Position numbers and translations under genes: made by a program. Shown here piece after piece: positions 8,532-18,773 of a stretch of 64,000 nt of DNA (position 1 is its first letter; each line of letters begins with the position of its first letter). The notes under the pieces are model-generated. The model was not told the DNA's origin and made no database searches. It saw only the letters and a list, made by a program, of their open reading frames with translations. The stretch lies in the NCBI GenBank assembly GCA_004296455.1, contig AP018280.1, forward strand, positions 1,302,001 to 1,366,000, in the 5' to 3' direction. This stretch comes from Calothrix sp. NIES-4101. Lineage in GTDB: Bacteria; Cyanobacteriota; Cyanobacteriia; Cyanobacteriales; Nostocaceae.

Positions 8532-10079
8532 ATGCCCATTAACTATAAGAGTAATAATTTTGTTTCTAAACAAGAACTAAATATTACTTCCACCTCTGCA
8601 ATTACCAATTTTGACTCCAATAGTAGTGAAATTTATAACACTAATAGCATTGGATATCATAATTCCAGTAGCTATAACTATAACTCCGACAAGCAAAGCC
8701 CAACGCGAATAAGCGATCGCGAAATCACTAGCACATCCTATAACTCCAGTACAGGTTACGGTTTAGTTGATGCTGCGGCAGCAGTCGCAAAAAGTGTAGG
8801 TCAAAATACCTTTGCAGATGTTCCCAATTTGGGTGGTAATAATTGGGGCGACGATATGGTGAAAGCTCCAGAAGTATGGGCAAAAGGATACACCGGACAA
8901 GGTGTTGTAGTTGCAGTGCTTGATACTGGAGTCGATCGCAACCATGAAGATTTAAAAAATAATATTTGGAAAAACACCAAAGAAATAGAAGGCAACGGTG
9001 TAGACGATGACGGAAACGGTTATGTCGATGACGTTTACGGTTGGAACTTCGACGGCAATAATAACAACACACTAGATGTAGACGGACATGGTACTCACGT
9101 TTCGGGAACAATAGCTGCTGAAAAGAATGACAAAGGTGCTACCGGAGTTGCTTACAATGCCAAAATCATGCCTGTCAAAGTTCTAGATGACACTGGTTCC
9201 GGTTCATACGACTCAATCGCCAAAGGAATCCGCTACGCCGTCGATAACGGAGCAAAAGTGATTAATATGAGCTTGGGTGGTGGTAGTAGCAACCCAGTCA
9301 TGCAAGAAGCACTTCAATACGCCAGCAGCAGAGGCACAATTGTGGTGATGGCGGCAGGTAATAGTGGTGGCTCATCACCGATATACCCAGCACGCTATGC
9401 CAAAGATACAGGTATTGCGGTTGGTGCAGTTGATAAAGATGGTAAGCAAGCAAGCTTTTCTAATCGTGCAGGTAATGAGCAACTAACCTATGTCACTGCT
9501 CCTGGAGTCAGCATCTACTCTACAGTTCCCAATAACGGATATGAGAATTACAGTGGAACATCAATGGCAACTCCTCATGTTGCCGGAGTTGTAGCCCTAA
9601 TGCTGAGTGCGAATCCAAATCTAAGTGATTCCCAAGTCAGACAAATCCTAGCCGACACATCAGGAAAATCTGAGCAAGATAGTAATCCCTCACTTCCTAG
9701 CTTTAATTTCGGTGATATTTTCAGTGGTTTTAACCCTTTCTCAAGCGGTATAGAATTTAGCTTGAATAACCGCTCTTATGACTACACAACTGGATTTGGA
9801 ATACCCAATAACATATTTGGGAATAACAGCAATATTGGTTTAGACTGGAATGCGATCGCAAATAATAGCTACAAAAGTGTACCCATTCCTAGCATTAGTA
9901 CCATAACCAGTTCGGAGATGTCCGAATATTGGAGTCTGAAGCAAACCACATCAGACATGTCAAGCATGACAACTACCAATCCATCTAATCCATCCGATCC
10001 AGAAAATATCTTCAACCGCTATGCAGAAGTAATCATGGCTCCATTTAAAGATTACTTAGATATAATTCCCACAACATAA
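8532..10079 (+). CDS. subtilisin-family (S8) serine peptidase
   Basis: 515 residues. A low-complexity Ser/Asn/Tyr-rich N-terminus (1-70) leads into a canonical S8 domain: Asp131 in AVLDTGVD, His186 in GHGTHVSGT, oxyanion Asn in AAGNSGG and Ser344 in SGTSMATPHVAG. A calcium-binding-like acidic loop (GNGVDDDGNGYVDD) follows the Asp motif. The last 110 residues after the catalytic domain are Ser/Asn-rich and of unknown function. There is no Sec signal peptide. The short phrase SSTGYGLVDAAAAVAKSVG near residue 75 resembles the C-terminal end of other S8 domains, which hints at an ancestral fusion or duplication. It is better conserved in its catalytic motifs than the 914-2848 protease. Confidence 0.92.
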   Translation: MPINYKSNNFVSKQELNITSTSAITNFDSNSSEIYNTNSIGYHNSSSYNYNSDKQSPTRISDREITSTSYNSSTGYGLVDAAAAVAKSVGQNTFADVPNLGGNNWGDDMVKAPEVWAKGYTGQGVVVAVLDTGVDRNHEDLKNNIWKNTKEIEGNGVDDDGNGYVDDVYGWNFDGNNNNTLDVDGHGTHVSGTIAAEKNDKGATGVAYNAKIMPVKVLDDTGSGSYDSIAKGIRYAVDNGAKVINMSLGGGSSNPVMQEALQYASSRGTIVVMAAGNSGGSSPIYPARYAKDTGIAVGAVDKDGKQASFSNRAGNEQLTYVTAPGVSIYSTVPNNGYENYSGTSMATPHVAGVVALMLSANPNLSDSQVRQILADTSGKSEQDSNPSLPSFNFGDIFSGFNPFSSGIEFSLNNRSYDYTTGFGIPNNIFGNNSNIGLDWNAIANNSYKSVPIPSISTITSSEMSEYWSLKQTTSDMSSMTTTNPSNPSDPENIFNRYAEVIMAPFKDYLDIIPTT

Positions 10080-10119
10080 GCAGATAAGCGGTATATTTTT
10101 GACTTTACATTAATTTTGT

Positions 10120-10152
10120 ACTGGCTGGAGTAATTTATTCCAGTCAGTTTTA
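10120..10152 (+). terminator. probable rho-independent terminator after the S8 protease
   Basis: A stem ACTGGCTGGA (10120-10129) pairs with TCCAGTCAGT (10139-10148) with one G-T wobble, and is followed by TTTTATTA. It is 40 bp after the stop codon at 10079. Confidence 0.65.
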
Positions 10153-10680
10153 TTATGTTTTTTCTGTGCCAATAAAATTCTTTATATTCCTTATTTCATA
10201 AGGACATACAAGCTCAAGTATACAAAATATACTATTTCACTTAACTAACCGTAGCTTCCATACAAAATCAGTTTCTTCACAAAGTTTGCTTGTTTTTTAT
10301 TCTTTCTTCAAAAATAAATTAAGCAACTGTACGGTAGGTTTTTAGCAGTATTAAGCATCAGTATTGAATAGACCTAATAACAATTATCATTCAATAGTTC
10401 CCATTTATTGGGTTTTTTCAATATTTTTACCAATTTTGAATACTAAAAAATAAGAAAAATATCATGACTCTAGATAATGCTGGCAATACGCTGGGTGCTG
10501 CGAGAAAACTGAATCTGACAACTTTGATTTTAAAGATTAATTGTTTGCGATCGCCTTTTGTAATTATGCAAAGTGCGATCGCTTTCCCATTGTCATATTC
10601 GGTGAAATGCGATCGCTGATTTGGAAAAGTGGTTAATTTCCGATGTGCGATCGCTTTGATTGATCTGTATTTATTTACAA
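10153..10680. other. intergenic region with a cluster of four HIP1 sites
   Basis: No gene is visible. Four perfect HIP1 palindromes GCGATCGC occur in 108 bp, at 10547-10554, 10575-10582, 10609-10616 and 10647-10654, in otherwise AT-rich sequence just downstream of the HlyD gene (which ends at 10681). The rest is featureless. HIP1 is over-represented in most cyanobacteria, but this density between genes is notable. Confidence 0.7.
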
Positions 10681-12177
10681 TTACCTTACGGAGAAAGCCT
10701 CACTAAATCTCCGGGTAACTGGCTCTGTAATAAAGGTCAAAATCGACTTTTTACGAGTGACAATTTCACCATTTGCACTCATACCTGGCGTAAATTGTAC
10801 TTCCTTACCGCGTACCATTAATGAGTGCTTGCTGAGTTTTATTTGGGTTGGAAAAACTAAACCCAAATCTTTATCGGCAACAGCATTGGGACTAACTTTA
10901 ACGACTTCGCCTTCAATAGTGCCAAATTCTTGAAATGGGAAGGTAGCCATTTTCACTTTAGCCCTTTGTCCCTGACGAATAAAACCGATATCACGGTTGA
11001 GAACTTTAACTTCCAGTAGCAATTCTTCACCATCTGGTACTATTGATAACAACTCTTCACCCGATTGCACTGGCCCTTTTGTTGCTTTAATTTTGTAAAC
11101 AGTACCCGAAACAGGTGATTTGATGGTTTCATACTCAGTTTGCTTCTGAGCTTGTTCGAGTTTACCTGATACATCGGCAAGTTCTTCGCGCCGTTTGTTC
11201 ATTTGCGTTAAGACTTCGCTTTGGCGTTCAGATGCGAGACGTTGTGCTTGGTTTTTAGCACCAATGTATGCTGCTTGTGCCTGTTTTATTTCTTGGACTT
11301 GGGCAGCCATATCTTTTTGTAGTGATGCAACTTTATCTTGTGCCTCAGTAATTTTAGTTTGATTGTTGGTGATTTCGTCGTTAGCACGAGTAGTTTCAGC
11401 GTTGGCGCGGTTGAGTTGGTCTTGCGCTTGCAGGTAGTCGAGTCGGGGAACTGCGCCATTACCAATCAGGGTACGCATACTTTTTTCACGTTCTTGAGCG
11501 ATCGCAACATTGTTGTTCACCTTTTGGCGCAGATTTCGAGCGTTGGCAAGGTTGGTTTGAGCGTTGACTAAATTACTTTTGGCATTAGTATAATTTTCTT
11601 GCAAGCGTAAAAGACGTACTTTTGCCTGATCGATGCTAGCTGCAAGGCGATTTGCTTCTGCTTCTGCTGCGGCTTGTTTGGCTTCAAAATCCCGCAGTCG
11701 TGCCGCTAGTAGTTCATCTTGGATAGGGGTTCCGGCATTTTTGTTACCTGCACGTTCAGCGTCGAGACGATTTAAATCTTGCTGGATTAGTTTTTGAGAC
11801 TGTGCCAGACGAGTAACATCTAATTTCTGATATTCTGGGTCACGTTCAATTAATACTTGGTCTTTGGCGACTCTTTGACCTTCTTTGACGCGCACAGCCA
11901 TAATTGAACCATTACCGATGGATGTTACCGGACGCACTTGGGTTGAGGCGACTAGTTCTCCTGGTGCAGTGGCAACTTCATCAACTTCGGAAAAATATGC
12001 CCATGCGATCGTACCAATTACTATAGCGCTAATTGTCCCTGCCAGAACCCTCGTGTATAGGGGCGGCAATTCTTGGACTGCTTTACCTAATTCAAAAGAT
12101 AACTGTTCTTCCGGACGAGCGAAGATTTGTTTGGTTTGTCGTGCTTGTGCACCATTTGCAGCTAAGGGAGAACGCAT
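10681..12177 (-). CDS. HlyD-family membrane fusion protein (type I secretion/efflux adaptor)
   Basis: 498 residues. A short cytoplasmic N-terminus is followed by one membrane helix at about 43-62 (RVLAGTISAIVIGTIAWAYF), a lipoyl/barrel half-motif (VTSIGNGSIMAVRVKEGQRV), a long alpha-hairpin coiled coil (about 115-345, rich in A, Q, N, R), the second barrel half (IKSPVSGTVYKI) and a C-terminal beta domain. This is the standard layout of periplasmic adaptors that bridge an inner-membrane ABC transporter and a TolC-like outer-membrane channel. No ABC transporter is encoded nearby. Three leaderless secreted-type proteases encoded just upstream are possible cargo; this is an inference from proximity. 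The ATG start at 12177 gives the expected topology. Confidence 0.9.
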   Translation of the reverse strand: MRSPLAANGAQARQTKQIFARPEEQLSFELGKAVQELPPLYTRVLAGTISAIVIGTIAWAYFSEVDEVATAPGELVASTQVRPVTSIGNGSIMAVRVKEGQRVAKDQVLIERDPEYQKLDVTRLAQSQKLIQQDLNRLDAERAGNKNAGTPIQDELLAARLRDFEAKQAAAEAEANRLAASIDQAKVRLLRLQENYTNAKSNLVNAQTNLANARNLRQKVNNNVAIAQEREKSMRTLIGNGAVPRLDYLQAQDQLNRANAETTRANDEITNNQTKITEAQDKVASLQKDMAAQVQEIKQAQAAYIGAKNQAQRLASERQSEVLTQMNKRREELADVSGKLEQAQKQTEYETIKSPVSGTVYKIKATKGPVQSGEELLSIVPDGEELLLEVKVLNRDIGFIRQGQRAKVKMATFPFQEFGTIEGEVVKVSPNAVADKDLGLVFPTQIKLSKHSLMVRGKEVQFTPGMSANGEIVTRKKSILTFITEPVTRRFSEAFSVR

Positions 12178-12290
12178 AGAATTTTAGATTTGAGGATTTA
12201 ATATTTGAGATTTTGGTAAGGAGAGGAAGTCGGAGGTGGGAAAAGAATTGCAAATATCTTTCTTTGCGTCTCCATATCCCCCTGTCCCTG

Positions 12291-13166
12291 TCACACAGAC
12301 AAATGTCGCCTTAAAAAGCTTTCTAGAGGTTCCAAGGGAAAATTAAATATTGCTTCTAATTTAGCAATCTCTTCTTTTGTACAGAAAAATTCATTGGCTA
12401 GCAATGTCCGAAATGTTCCTAAAGCTTTTTCTGCCTGGGGGTTAATCAACCCTAATGCACCGCGCAACCCGTCTACTAAAAATAATGGCGGATTAATGAT
12501 AACAGGTTCTCGATTAAAAATACGACCAAAAATATGGGGTATATCCTCGCGCGTTAAAATCTCGCTTCCCCCAACAGATAATACTTGATTGCAGGCGGCA
12601 AGAAGGGTTACTGAATCAACAGCCATTTTTGCCAAATCATCGGTACTGACTATCGAAGTTCGATTTGTGCGATCGCCAATTAACAAATATAATCCTGTTT
12701 GGCGAAAAGTTTCTGCTAAGGGTAGCAAATTCGATGCTAGTCCAGCCGGACGTAATATAGTGTAGTTTACGCCACTAGTTTGTAAATATCTTTCAACTTC
12801 GCGTTTCGCTTTAAATACGGGTGCATCTTCGTAGCCCCGCTCTGCGCCGAGTACGGAAATAAAAACGAAATGCTCGACTCCATTGGCTTTAGCTTGGTCG
12901 ATCAGTTCAATATTCGCACGATAATCTAGTGCAAGTGCATCGCCTCTAGAACCGTGGGTACTGATAATGTATTTCACCTGACGACAAGCTTTTTCGATGT
13001 CGCGCGGTTCTCGTAATTCACCAATAAAAAGCTCTGCTCCTCGGTGTTCTAACTCGTCATAGCGCGATGAAAGGCGGACAAATGCCCGTACCCGCGCATT
13101 GTTTTCCCGTAAGAGTCTTACCACTCGACGACCAATTCCACCTGTTGCTCCTGTTACTAAAAACAT
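12291..13166 (-). CDS. NAD(P)-binding atypical SDR, NmrA/Ycf39-like
   Basis: 291 residues. The N-terminal dinucleotide-binding motif TGATGGIGRRV starts at residue 5, and the Rossmann fold continues through FVFISVLGAERG and the substrate-side segment NYTILRPAGLASNLL. There is no classical YxxxK catalytic pair in the usual place, so it may be a binding or assembly factor, as Ycf39 is in photosystem II assembly, and may not be a dehydrogenase. The length fits the family. It is a single minus-strand gene with a clear ATG at 13166. Confidence 0.82.
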   Translation of the reverse strand: MFLVTGATGGIGRRVVRLLRENNARVRAFVRLSSRYDELEHRGAELFIGELREPRDIEKACRQVKYIISTHGSRGDALALDYRANIELIDQAKANGVEHFVFISVLGAERGYEDAPVFKAKREVERYLQTSGVNYTILRPAGLASNLLPLAETFRQTGLYLLIGDRTNRTSIVSTDDLAKMAVDSVTLLAACNQVLSVGGSEILTREDIPHIFGRIFNREPVIINPPLFLVDGLRGALGLINPQAEKALGTFRTLLANEFFCTKEEIAKLEAIFNFPLEPLESFLRRHLSV

Positions 13167-13366
13167 AAGATTTTTAGGTTTAGGTTTAGATTTAGGTTTT
13201 AGTTAATTTTAATCAAGGAATCAAATCTGGGGAGTGGGAAATAGTTGGATAGTTCAAGAATCAAATATCCACCAACTCTTACCTTCTGTGCCTCCATCTC
13301 CTTATCTGCCTATCTGGGTTAAATTTATCCTCTGATTTAGCAATGTCAAAAAAATAAAAGTAACAA

Positions 13367-13410
13367 TCTAATTTATATAATTTAAATTATATAGTCTAAT
13401 TTATATAATC
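13367..13410. repeat. AT-only direct repeat with a 20-bp palindrome
   Basis: The 15-mer TCTAATTTATATAAT occurs at 13367-13381 and again at 13395-13409. Between and overlapping them is a perfect 20-bp palindrome at 13374-13393 (TATATAATTT and its complement). It lies 40-80 bp upstream of the VOC gene and could be an operator or simply the AT-rich promoter. Confidence 0.5.
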
Positions 13411-13449
13411 TAATCTATAAATATTACCTTTCCTGTTCCTAATTTTATT

Positions 13450-13878
13450 ATGAATCAGACAATATTCCACATTGCTTTCCCCATTACCGACATCTCTCAA
13501 GCCAAAGCATATTACGTTGATGGTTTAGGCTGTATTCCCGGACGTGAAAGCCCTCATGCTCTAATTCTTAACCTCTACGGACATCAATTAGTAGCCCATA
13601 CAACCAAAGAATCGCTAACACGCCAACGTGGAATTTATCCAAGACATTTCGGATTAATATTTACTTCAGAGCAAGACTGGAAAGATTTGTTGACAAGGGC
13701 TTTGTCTCAGCAATTAAGCTTTCGCGAAGAAGCAAAAGAACGTTTTGTTAATACTCCTTTGGAACACCGCACTTTCTTTTTAGAAGACCCATTTTACAAT
13801 TTGATGGAATTTAAATATTACCGTCATATTGAAGCTATTTTTGGCAATCCAGAATATACCCAAATAGGTGACAGATAA
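13450..13878 (+). CDS. VOC (vicinal oxygen chelate) family protein
   Basis: 142 residues with the paired beta-alpha-beta-beta-beta modules of the glyoxalase/bleomycin-resistance/dioxygenase superfamily. The start FHIAFPITDISQAKAYYVDGLG and the second module RHFGLIF ... EHRTFFLEDPFYNLMEFKYY are characteristic. Candidate metal ligands are His7, His66 and Glu in the C-terminal LMEFK segment. Substrate and reaction cannot be told from sequence. It lies upstream of two other plus-strand genes (DUF2358, ArsA-like) with gaps of about 100 bp. Confidence 0.82.
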   Translation: MNQTIFHIAFPITDISQAKAYYVDGLGCIPGRESPHALILNLYGHQLVAHTTKESLTRQRGIYPRHFGLIFTSEQDWKDLLTRALSQQLSFREEAKERFVNTPLEHRTFFLEDPFYNLMEFKYYRHIEAIFGNPEYTQIGDR

Positions 13879-13978
13879 ATGAGGAGTCAGAAGTCATAAT
13901 TTTGGTAGTGAGAATAATTAATCTCTCAGTTTCTCAGTTTCTCAGCCTTTACTTTTGAATTTACCTTTCCCTTAATTT

Positions 13979-14365
13979 ATGAATATTATTGACATTCTCC
14001 AAGCAGATTATCAAAGATTTCCTGAAAATCAAACTTATTCTATCTACGCGACAAAGGTTTATTTTCAGGATCCATTAAATAAATTTACTGGGGTTGAACG
14101 TTATAAAAAAATGATTAATTTTATTCAAACTTGGTTAGTTAATTGCAAAATGGACTTGCATGATATCAAACAAGATGGAAATAAGATTAAAACCGAGTGG
14201 ACTTTGAGTTGGAATAGTCCCTTACCTTGGAAACCTAAAGTTTCAATTTCTGGATACAGTGAATTAACTCTAGATGCAAATAATTTAATTTGTTCACACG
14301 TTGATTACTGGTACACTCCACTTTTTGATGTTGTCAAGCAGAATTTTAAACTTGGTAATCGTTAA
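13979..14365 (+). CDS. DUF2358-family protein (NTF2-like fold expected)
   Basis: 128 residues. The pattern MNIIDILQADYQRFP ... YATKVYFQDPLNKFTGVERYK ... VDYWYTPLFDVVKQ matches the cyanobacterial/plastid DUF2358 family, whose SnoaL/NTF2-like fold is expected to bind small ligands. There are no membrane segments. No function is assigned. It starts 100 bp after the VOC gene on the same strand. Confidence 0.72.
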   Translation: MNIIDILQADYQRFPENQTYSIYATKVYFQDPLNKFTGVERYKKMINFIQTWLVNCKMDLHDIKQDGNKIKTEWTLSWNSPLPWKPKVSISGYSELTLDANNLICSHVDYWYTPLFDVVKQNFKLGNR

Positions 14366-14480
14366 TCGTTAAGAGTCAATCGAAATATACTCGTAACCCT
14401 TCATGTCCACACTATAATTCCCAAAAACAGTTAATAATGTAAATAAATGTAAATCAGGATCGAGCAGGACAGAATTATCC

Positions 14481-15668
14481 ATGCGTGTAATTTTAATGAC
14501 AGGAAAGGGCGGCGTAGGTAAAACATCTGTTGCTGCTGCTACTGGACTTCGTTGTGCAGAACTCGGCTATCGGACGTTGGTTTTGAGTACAGATCCCGCG
14601 CATTCGCTTGCGGATAGCTTTGATATGGAATTGGGGCACGAAGCGCGGCAAATTCGTCCAAATTTGTGGGGTGCGGAACTTGATGCCCTCATGGAACTTG
14701 AAGGAAATTGGGGAAGTGTGAAACGCTACATTACTCAAGTTTTGCAAGCACGAGGTTTAGAGGGAGTACAAGCTGAAGAATTAGCAATTTTACCCGGCAT
14801 GGATGAGATTTTTGGTTTGGTAAGGATGAAACGTCATTATGACGAAGGAGAGTATGAGGTATTGATTATTGATTCAGCCCCAACTGGTACAGCTTTACGA
14901 TTGTTGAGTTTACCGGAGGTTGGTGGCTGGTATATGCGCCGTTTTTATAAACCATTCCAAAATATTTCGGTTGCACTGCGTCCTTTTGTGGAACCAATAT
15001 TTAAACCTATTGCCGGTTTTTCTTTACCCGATAAAGAGGTGATGGATGCACCTTATGAATTTTATGAACAAATTGAGGCATTGGAAAAGGTATTAACAGA
15101 TAACACTCAAACTTCTGTGCGTTTGGTTGCAAATCCAGAAAAAATGGTGATTAAAGAATCGCTTCGTGCCCATGCATATTTGAGTTTATACAATGTTGCC
15201 ACAGATATGGTGGTTGCCAATCGGATTATTCCTGATGAAGTACAAGACCCATTTTTCCAACGTTGGAAAGAAAATCAGAAGGAGTATCGTCAGGAAATCC
15301 ATGATAATTTTCATCCTTTACCGATTAAGGAAGTACCACTTTTTTCTGAAGAAATGTGTGGAATAGCAGCACTCGAAAGACTCAAAAATATACTTTATCA
15401 AGATGAAGACCCAACTCAGGTTTACTATAAAGAAAATACAATCCGTATTGTTCAAGAACAAAATCAATATAGTTTAGAATTGTATTTACCTGGGATTCCA
15501 AAAAATCAAGTGCAGTTGAGCAAAAGTGGTGATGAATTAAATATTCGGATTGGCAATCATCGTCGTAATTTAGTTTTGCCACAAGCTTTAGCTGCGCTGC
15601 AACCTGCGGGTGCAAAAATGGAAAATGATTATCTAAAAATTCGTTTTGCGGATGCAGCTCGTAGCTAG
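14481..15668 (+). CDS. ArsA/Get3-family ATPase with C-terminal HSP20-like domain
   Basis: 395 residues. The deviant Walker [16 protein letters not shown] is at 9-23, switch [13 protein letters not shown] at 37-48, and a switch II-like [14 protein letters not shown] near 130. This matches the TRC40/Get3/ArsA family, which energises arsenite pumps or delivers tail-anchored proteins. Residues about 315-390 ([18 protein letters not shown] ... [19 protein letters not shown], quoted in parts) form an alpha-crystallin/HSP20-type beta domain of the kind fused to photosynthetic ArsA homologues. The Get3 CxxC zinc pair is absent, and no arsB or arsR gene lies nearby, so an arsenic role is not supported. 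A role in protein targeting or in photosynthetic assembly is more likely, by inference. Confidence 0.88.
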   Translation: MRVILMTGKGGVGKTSVAAATGLRCAELGYRTLVLSTDPAHSLADSFDMELGHEARQIRPNLWGAELDALMELEGNWGSVKRYITQVLQARGLEGVQAEELAILPGMDEIFGLVRMKRHYDEGEYEVLIIDSAPTGTALRLLSLPEVGGWYMRRFYKPFQNISVALRPFVEPIFKPIAGFSLPDKEVMDAPYEFYEQIEALEKVLTDNTQTSVRLVANPEKMVIKESLRAHAYLSLYNVATDMVVANRIIPDEVQDPFFQRWKENQKEYRQEIHDNFHPLPIKEVPLFSEEMCGIAALERLKNILYQDEDPTQVYYKENTIRIVQEQNQYSLELYLPGIPKNQVQLSKSGDELNIRIGNHRRNLVLPQALAALQPAGAKMENDYLKIRFADAARS

Positions 15669-15701
15669 TCTATTACGTATAAATAAAATACACTGCGTTA
15701 C

Positions 15702-15734
15702 ATCCCCGAATTCTCAAAGAATTTGGGGATTTTG
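15702..15734 (+). terminator. rho-independent terminator after the ArsA-like gene
   Basis: A strong stem, ATCCCCGAATTCT (15702-15714) pairing with AGAATTTGGGGAT (15718-15730) with one wobble, is followed by TTTG. It lies 34 bp after the stop codon. Confidence 0.75.
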
Positions 15735-15986
15735 CTAGAGATTTTCGATACATAATTTATTATAAACAAAATAGTAATGGGAAAATGTGAGAGATAATGA
15801 TTTTTACATTCCCGTCACTTGCTCTCATGAAAAATCTTTACCCATCACAGTCATTATTGAAATTAAGATAAAAATATTTGTTTTTGTATCACCGTACTTA
15901 CACTGAAGACAAATACAACATATTAACAAGAAAATGCGAATTATGTTCCTTGTTAATTGTATCCGCCAGCAAAAATAAATAATGAA

Positions 15987-18737
15987 ATGAATTTAATAAA
16001 TAAGCAAAATTTGAATGCAAGTATCAAAGGTAGAAATTTATTACATCGTATTAGCGATCGCATTCGACGGTTATTAGAATTGGAAGATATTCTCAAAACG
16101 ACATCATCCGAATTGCGATCGTTTACTGGTGCAGACCGGGCAATGATTTATAAGTTTCATGCAGATGGTAGCGGTCAAGTTGTTGCAGAATCACTAGAAG
16201 AGGGTAAGCTACCGTCATTAATGGGTCTGAATTTCCCCGCAGATGATATTCCCAGTTATGCCCGTGATTTATTTGTTAAGTCTAGAGTTTGTTCTATTGT
16301 CAATGTGGAAACTCGCCAAATTGCTCAAAGTTGTTTCCATGAAATTCGTAATGGTGAGACAGAAAATATAACAGAAGGTTTTTTTTTCCGTCCTGTTGAC
16401 CCTTGCCATGCTGAATACTTAACAGCAATGGAGGTTAAATTTTCCTTGGCAATGCCCCTCATGTATCACGATAATTTGTGGGGATTGTTAGTATTACACA
16501 ACTCCGAAGCCATAGAGATTTCCGAGGATGAAATCGAATCAATTCAGATGGTAGTTGATTTGCTTTCAATTGCGATCGCCCAAAATACTATACTTGTGCA
16601 AGCACGGGAAAAGGCAGAACGGGAAGCTATTCTTAATAAGATTGGAAATTTATTACGTTTATTACCTGACTTAGAATTAGAGGCGGCTTTAGAAGAAATT
16701 GTCAAGGCATTTGGCGGTTGTGGGGGTAGACTTTGTCTCAAGAGTGAAGCGAGCGAAATACCCGAAAATTTTGCCGAATGTTTGAAGAGAAATAGTGAAA
16801 ACCTGACAGTATATACTTTTGGGAAGCAACCCATCATTCCTGATACAGAAAAATATCGCTTGATGGAACAGTATACTGTTTGGGAAAAACATTATCAAGA
16901 TAGTGCAGATATTGAACCTAAAGTTTGGGCAATTACCGATATTTTTAAAACTCCCGAATTACAAAATTTACAATTCATATTTCAAGCAACATCAATTCGT
17001 AGTATTTTATTTATCCCACTTGCCTATCGTCAGCAAGTATTAGGATATGTCAGTATTTTTCGTGATACTCAAGATATAGAAAAGCTATGGGCTGGGCAAT
17101 TTGATATTGATACAAGGCAGCTATACCCTCGCCGTTCTTTTCAAGTCTGGAAAGAGCAGAAACAAGCCCATATTCGGAAGTGGACTATTGCAGAAATTGA
17201 ATTAGCTCAAGAATTAGCTCGTCAACTAACAACAGCAATTCACGAACATACTTTATATCGACAAGTACAAGCTGTAAATGCCCACCTAGAAACCCAAGTG
17301 AGACAGCGTACTGAATCACTAGAACAAGCCACCCAACAACAAAAAATTCTGTTTGATGTTGTCACCAAAATGCGGAAGTCGCTTGACATCAAAACAATTT
17401 TTGCGACAATGTCAGCAGAAGTCCGTCGTGCCCTCAAAGCTGACCGCGTTGGGGTATATTATTTTGATCCAACATCAGAATATAATGAAGGTGAATTTGT
17501 TGCTGAAGATGTGGCATCAGGAATACCTTCAGTATTAGCAATTAAAGTTCACGATCATTGTTTTGGAGAAATTTATGCGACTAAATACCGCTATGGTAGG
17601 GTAAATACAATTTCTAACATTTATGAAGCTGGGTTAGAAAAATGTTTTGTTGATGTTCTCGAACAATTTGCCATCAAAGCCACATTAGTAGCCCCAATTA
17701 TCAAAGGTGATAATTTATGGGGTTTACTCTGCATTCATCAATGTAATCAACCTCGTGATTGGCAAACTCCGGATATTCAGTTTGCAACTCAAATAGCAAC
17801 GCAACTATCAATTGCACTTGAACAAGCTGATTTACTCGCACAAACTCAGTATCAAGCCGAAACAATAGCCAAAGCTTTACAAGAGTTGAAACAAACACAA
17901 ACTCAGTTAATTCAAAATGAGAAAATGTCCAGTTTAGGTCAATTAGTAGCTGGTATTGCTCATGAAATTAATAATCCGGTGAATTTTATCTATGGCAATA
18001 TTAACCATATCAGCCAATATTCAGAAGACCTACTGAGCATCTTAGATTTATATCAGCAAAAGCTTCCTCATCCAGTTCCAGAAATTGCAGAATTTGCCCA
18101 GGAAGTTGATTTAGATTTTATTGTTGAAGATTTACCAAAAATGTTATCTTCGGTTAAAGTCGGAACAGAACGCATCCGTCAAATAGTTTTATCTTTACGT
18201 AATTTTTCGCGACTCGATCAAGCAGAAATTAAACCTGTAAACATTCATGATGGGATTGATAGTACACTGGTAATTCTCCAACATCGATTGAAAGCAAAAC
18301 CAGAAAGTCCAGCAATTCAGATAATTAGAGATTATGACTTTTTACCTGAAGTTGAATGTTATGCAGGACAGTTAAATCAGGTATTTATGAACGTTTTGAT
18401 TAATGCGATCGATGCGATTGAAGAAAGGAGAGAAAAAGATTCTGAATCTTATATTAGTCAAATTACAATTCAAACCAGCTTGAGTCAATTACCCAGTAAC
18501 AAACCGAGCGTTGCAATTTGTATTTGTGATAATGGGCTTGGCATACCCCAAAATATTATCAATAATATTTTTGACCCATTTTTTACTACTAAAGCAGTTG
18601 GCAAAGGAACAGGCTTAGGTTTATCAATTAGCTATCAAATTATTGTTGATAGGCATAAGGGCATGTTTAAATGCCGTTCGGAGATAGGTAAAGGCACAGA
18701 ATTTTTAATTGAGATACCAGTTAATATTATTGGTTAA
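15987..18737 (+). CDS. GAF-GAF-GAF sensor histidine kinase, phytochrome/cyanobacteriochrome-like
   Basis: About 916 residues from the ATG at 15987; a TTG at 15957 gives ten more codons and is less likely. GAF1 (about 20-205) carries [14 protein letters not shown] and DPCHAEYL, with Cys140 at the canonical bilin-attachment site followed by His, so it is probably a chromophore-binding phytochrome-type GAF. GAF2 (about 220-415) has no such site. GAF3 (about 455-625) has [10 protein letters not shown], where Cys553 sits in the bilin position but the usual His is Phe. A coiled coil leads to HisKA (His659 in [12 protein letters not shown]) and an HATPase domain ([28 protein letters not shown]). There are no membrane segments: a cytoplasmic light or redox sensor. 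The partner regulator is not adjacent. Confidence 0.88.
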   Translation: MNLINKQNLNASIKGRNLLHRISDRIRRLLELEDILKTTSSELRSFTGADRAMIYKFHADGSGQVVAESLEEGKLPSLMGLNFPADDIPSYARDLFVKSRVCSIVNVETRQIAQSCFHEIRNGETENITEGFFFRPVDPCHAEYLTAMEVKFSLAMPLMYHDNLWGLLVLHNSEAIEISEDEIESIQMVVDLLSIAIAQNTILVQAREKAEREAILNKIGNLLRLLPDLELEAALEEIVKAFGGCGGRLCLKSEASEIPENFAECLKRNSENLTVYTFGKQPIIPDTEKYRLMEQYTVWEKHYQDSADIEPKVWAITDIFKTPELQNLQFIFQATSIRSILFIPLAYRQQVLGYVSIFRDTQDIEKLWAGQFDIDTRQLYPRRSFQVWKEQKQAHIRKWTIAEIELAQELARQLTTAIHEHTLYRQVQAVNAHLETQVRQRTESLEQATQQQKILFDVVTKMRKSLDIKTIFATMSAEVRRALKADRVGVYYFDPTSEYNEGEFVAEDVASGIPSVLAIKVHDHCFGEIYATKYRYGRVNTISNIYEAGLEKCFVDVLEQFAIKATLVAPIIKGDNLWGLLCIHQCNQPRDWQTPDIQFATQIATQLSIALEQADLLAQTQYQAETIAKALQELKQTQTQLIQNEKMSSLGQLVAGIAHEINNPVNFIYGNINHISQYSEDLLSILDLYQQKLPHPVPEIAEFAQEVDLDFIVEDLPKMLSSVKVGTERIRQIVLSLRNFSRLDQAEIKPVNIHDGIDSTLVILQHRLKAKPESPAIQIIRDYDFLPEVECYAGQLNQVFMNVLINAIDAIEERREKDSESYISQITIQTSLSQLPSNKPSVAICICDNGLGIPQNIINNIFDPFFTTKAVGKGTGLGLSISYQIIVDRHKGMFKCRSEIGKGTEFLIEIPVNIIG

Positions 18738-18773
18738 GTATGTACTTACAATCAAAACCAATAAAGAAAGTAT

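Noticed and set aside
8728-9111. Minus-strand ORFs opposite the second subtilisin gene
   Set aside because: Shadows of a gene with clear catalytic motifs; composition is His/Arg-rich as expected from antisense translation.
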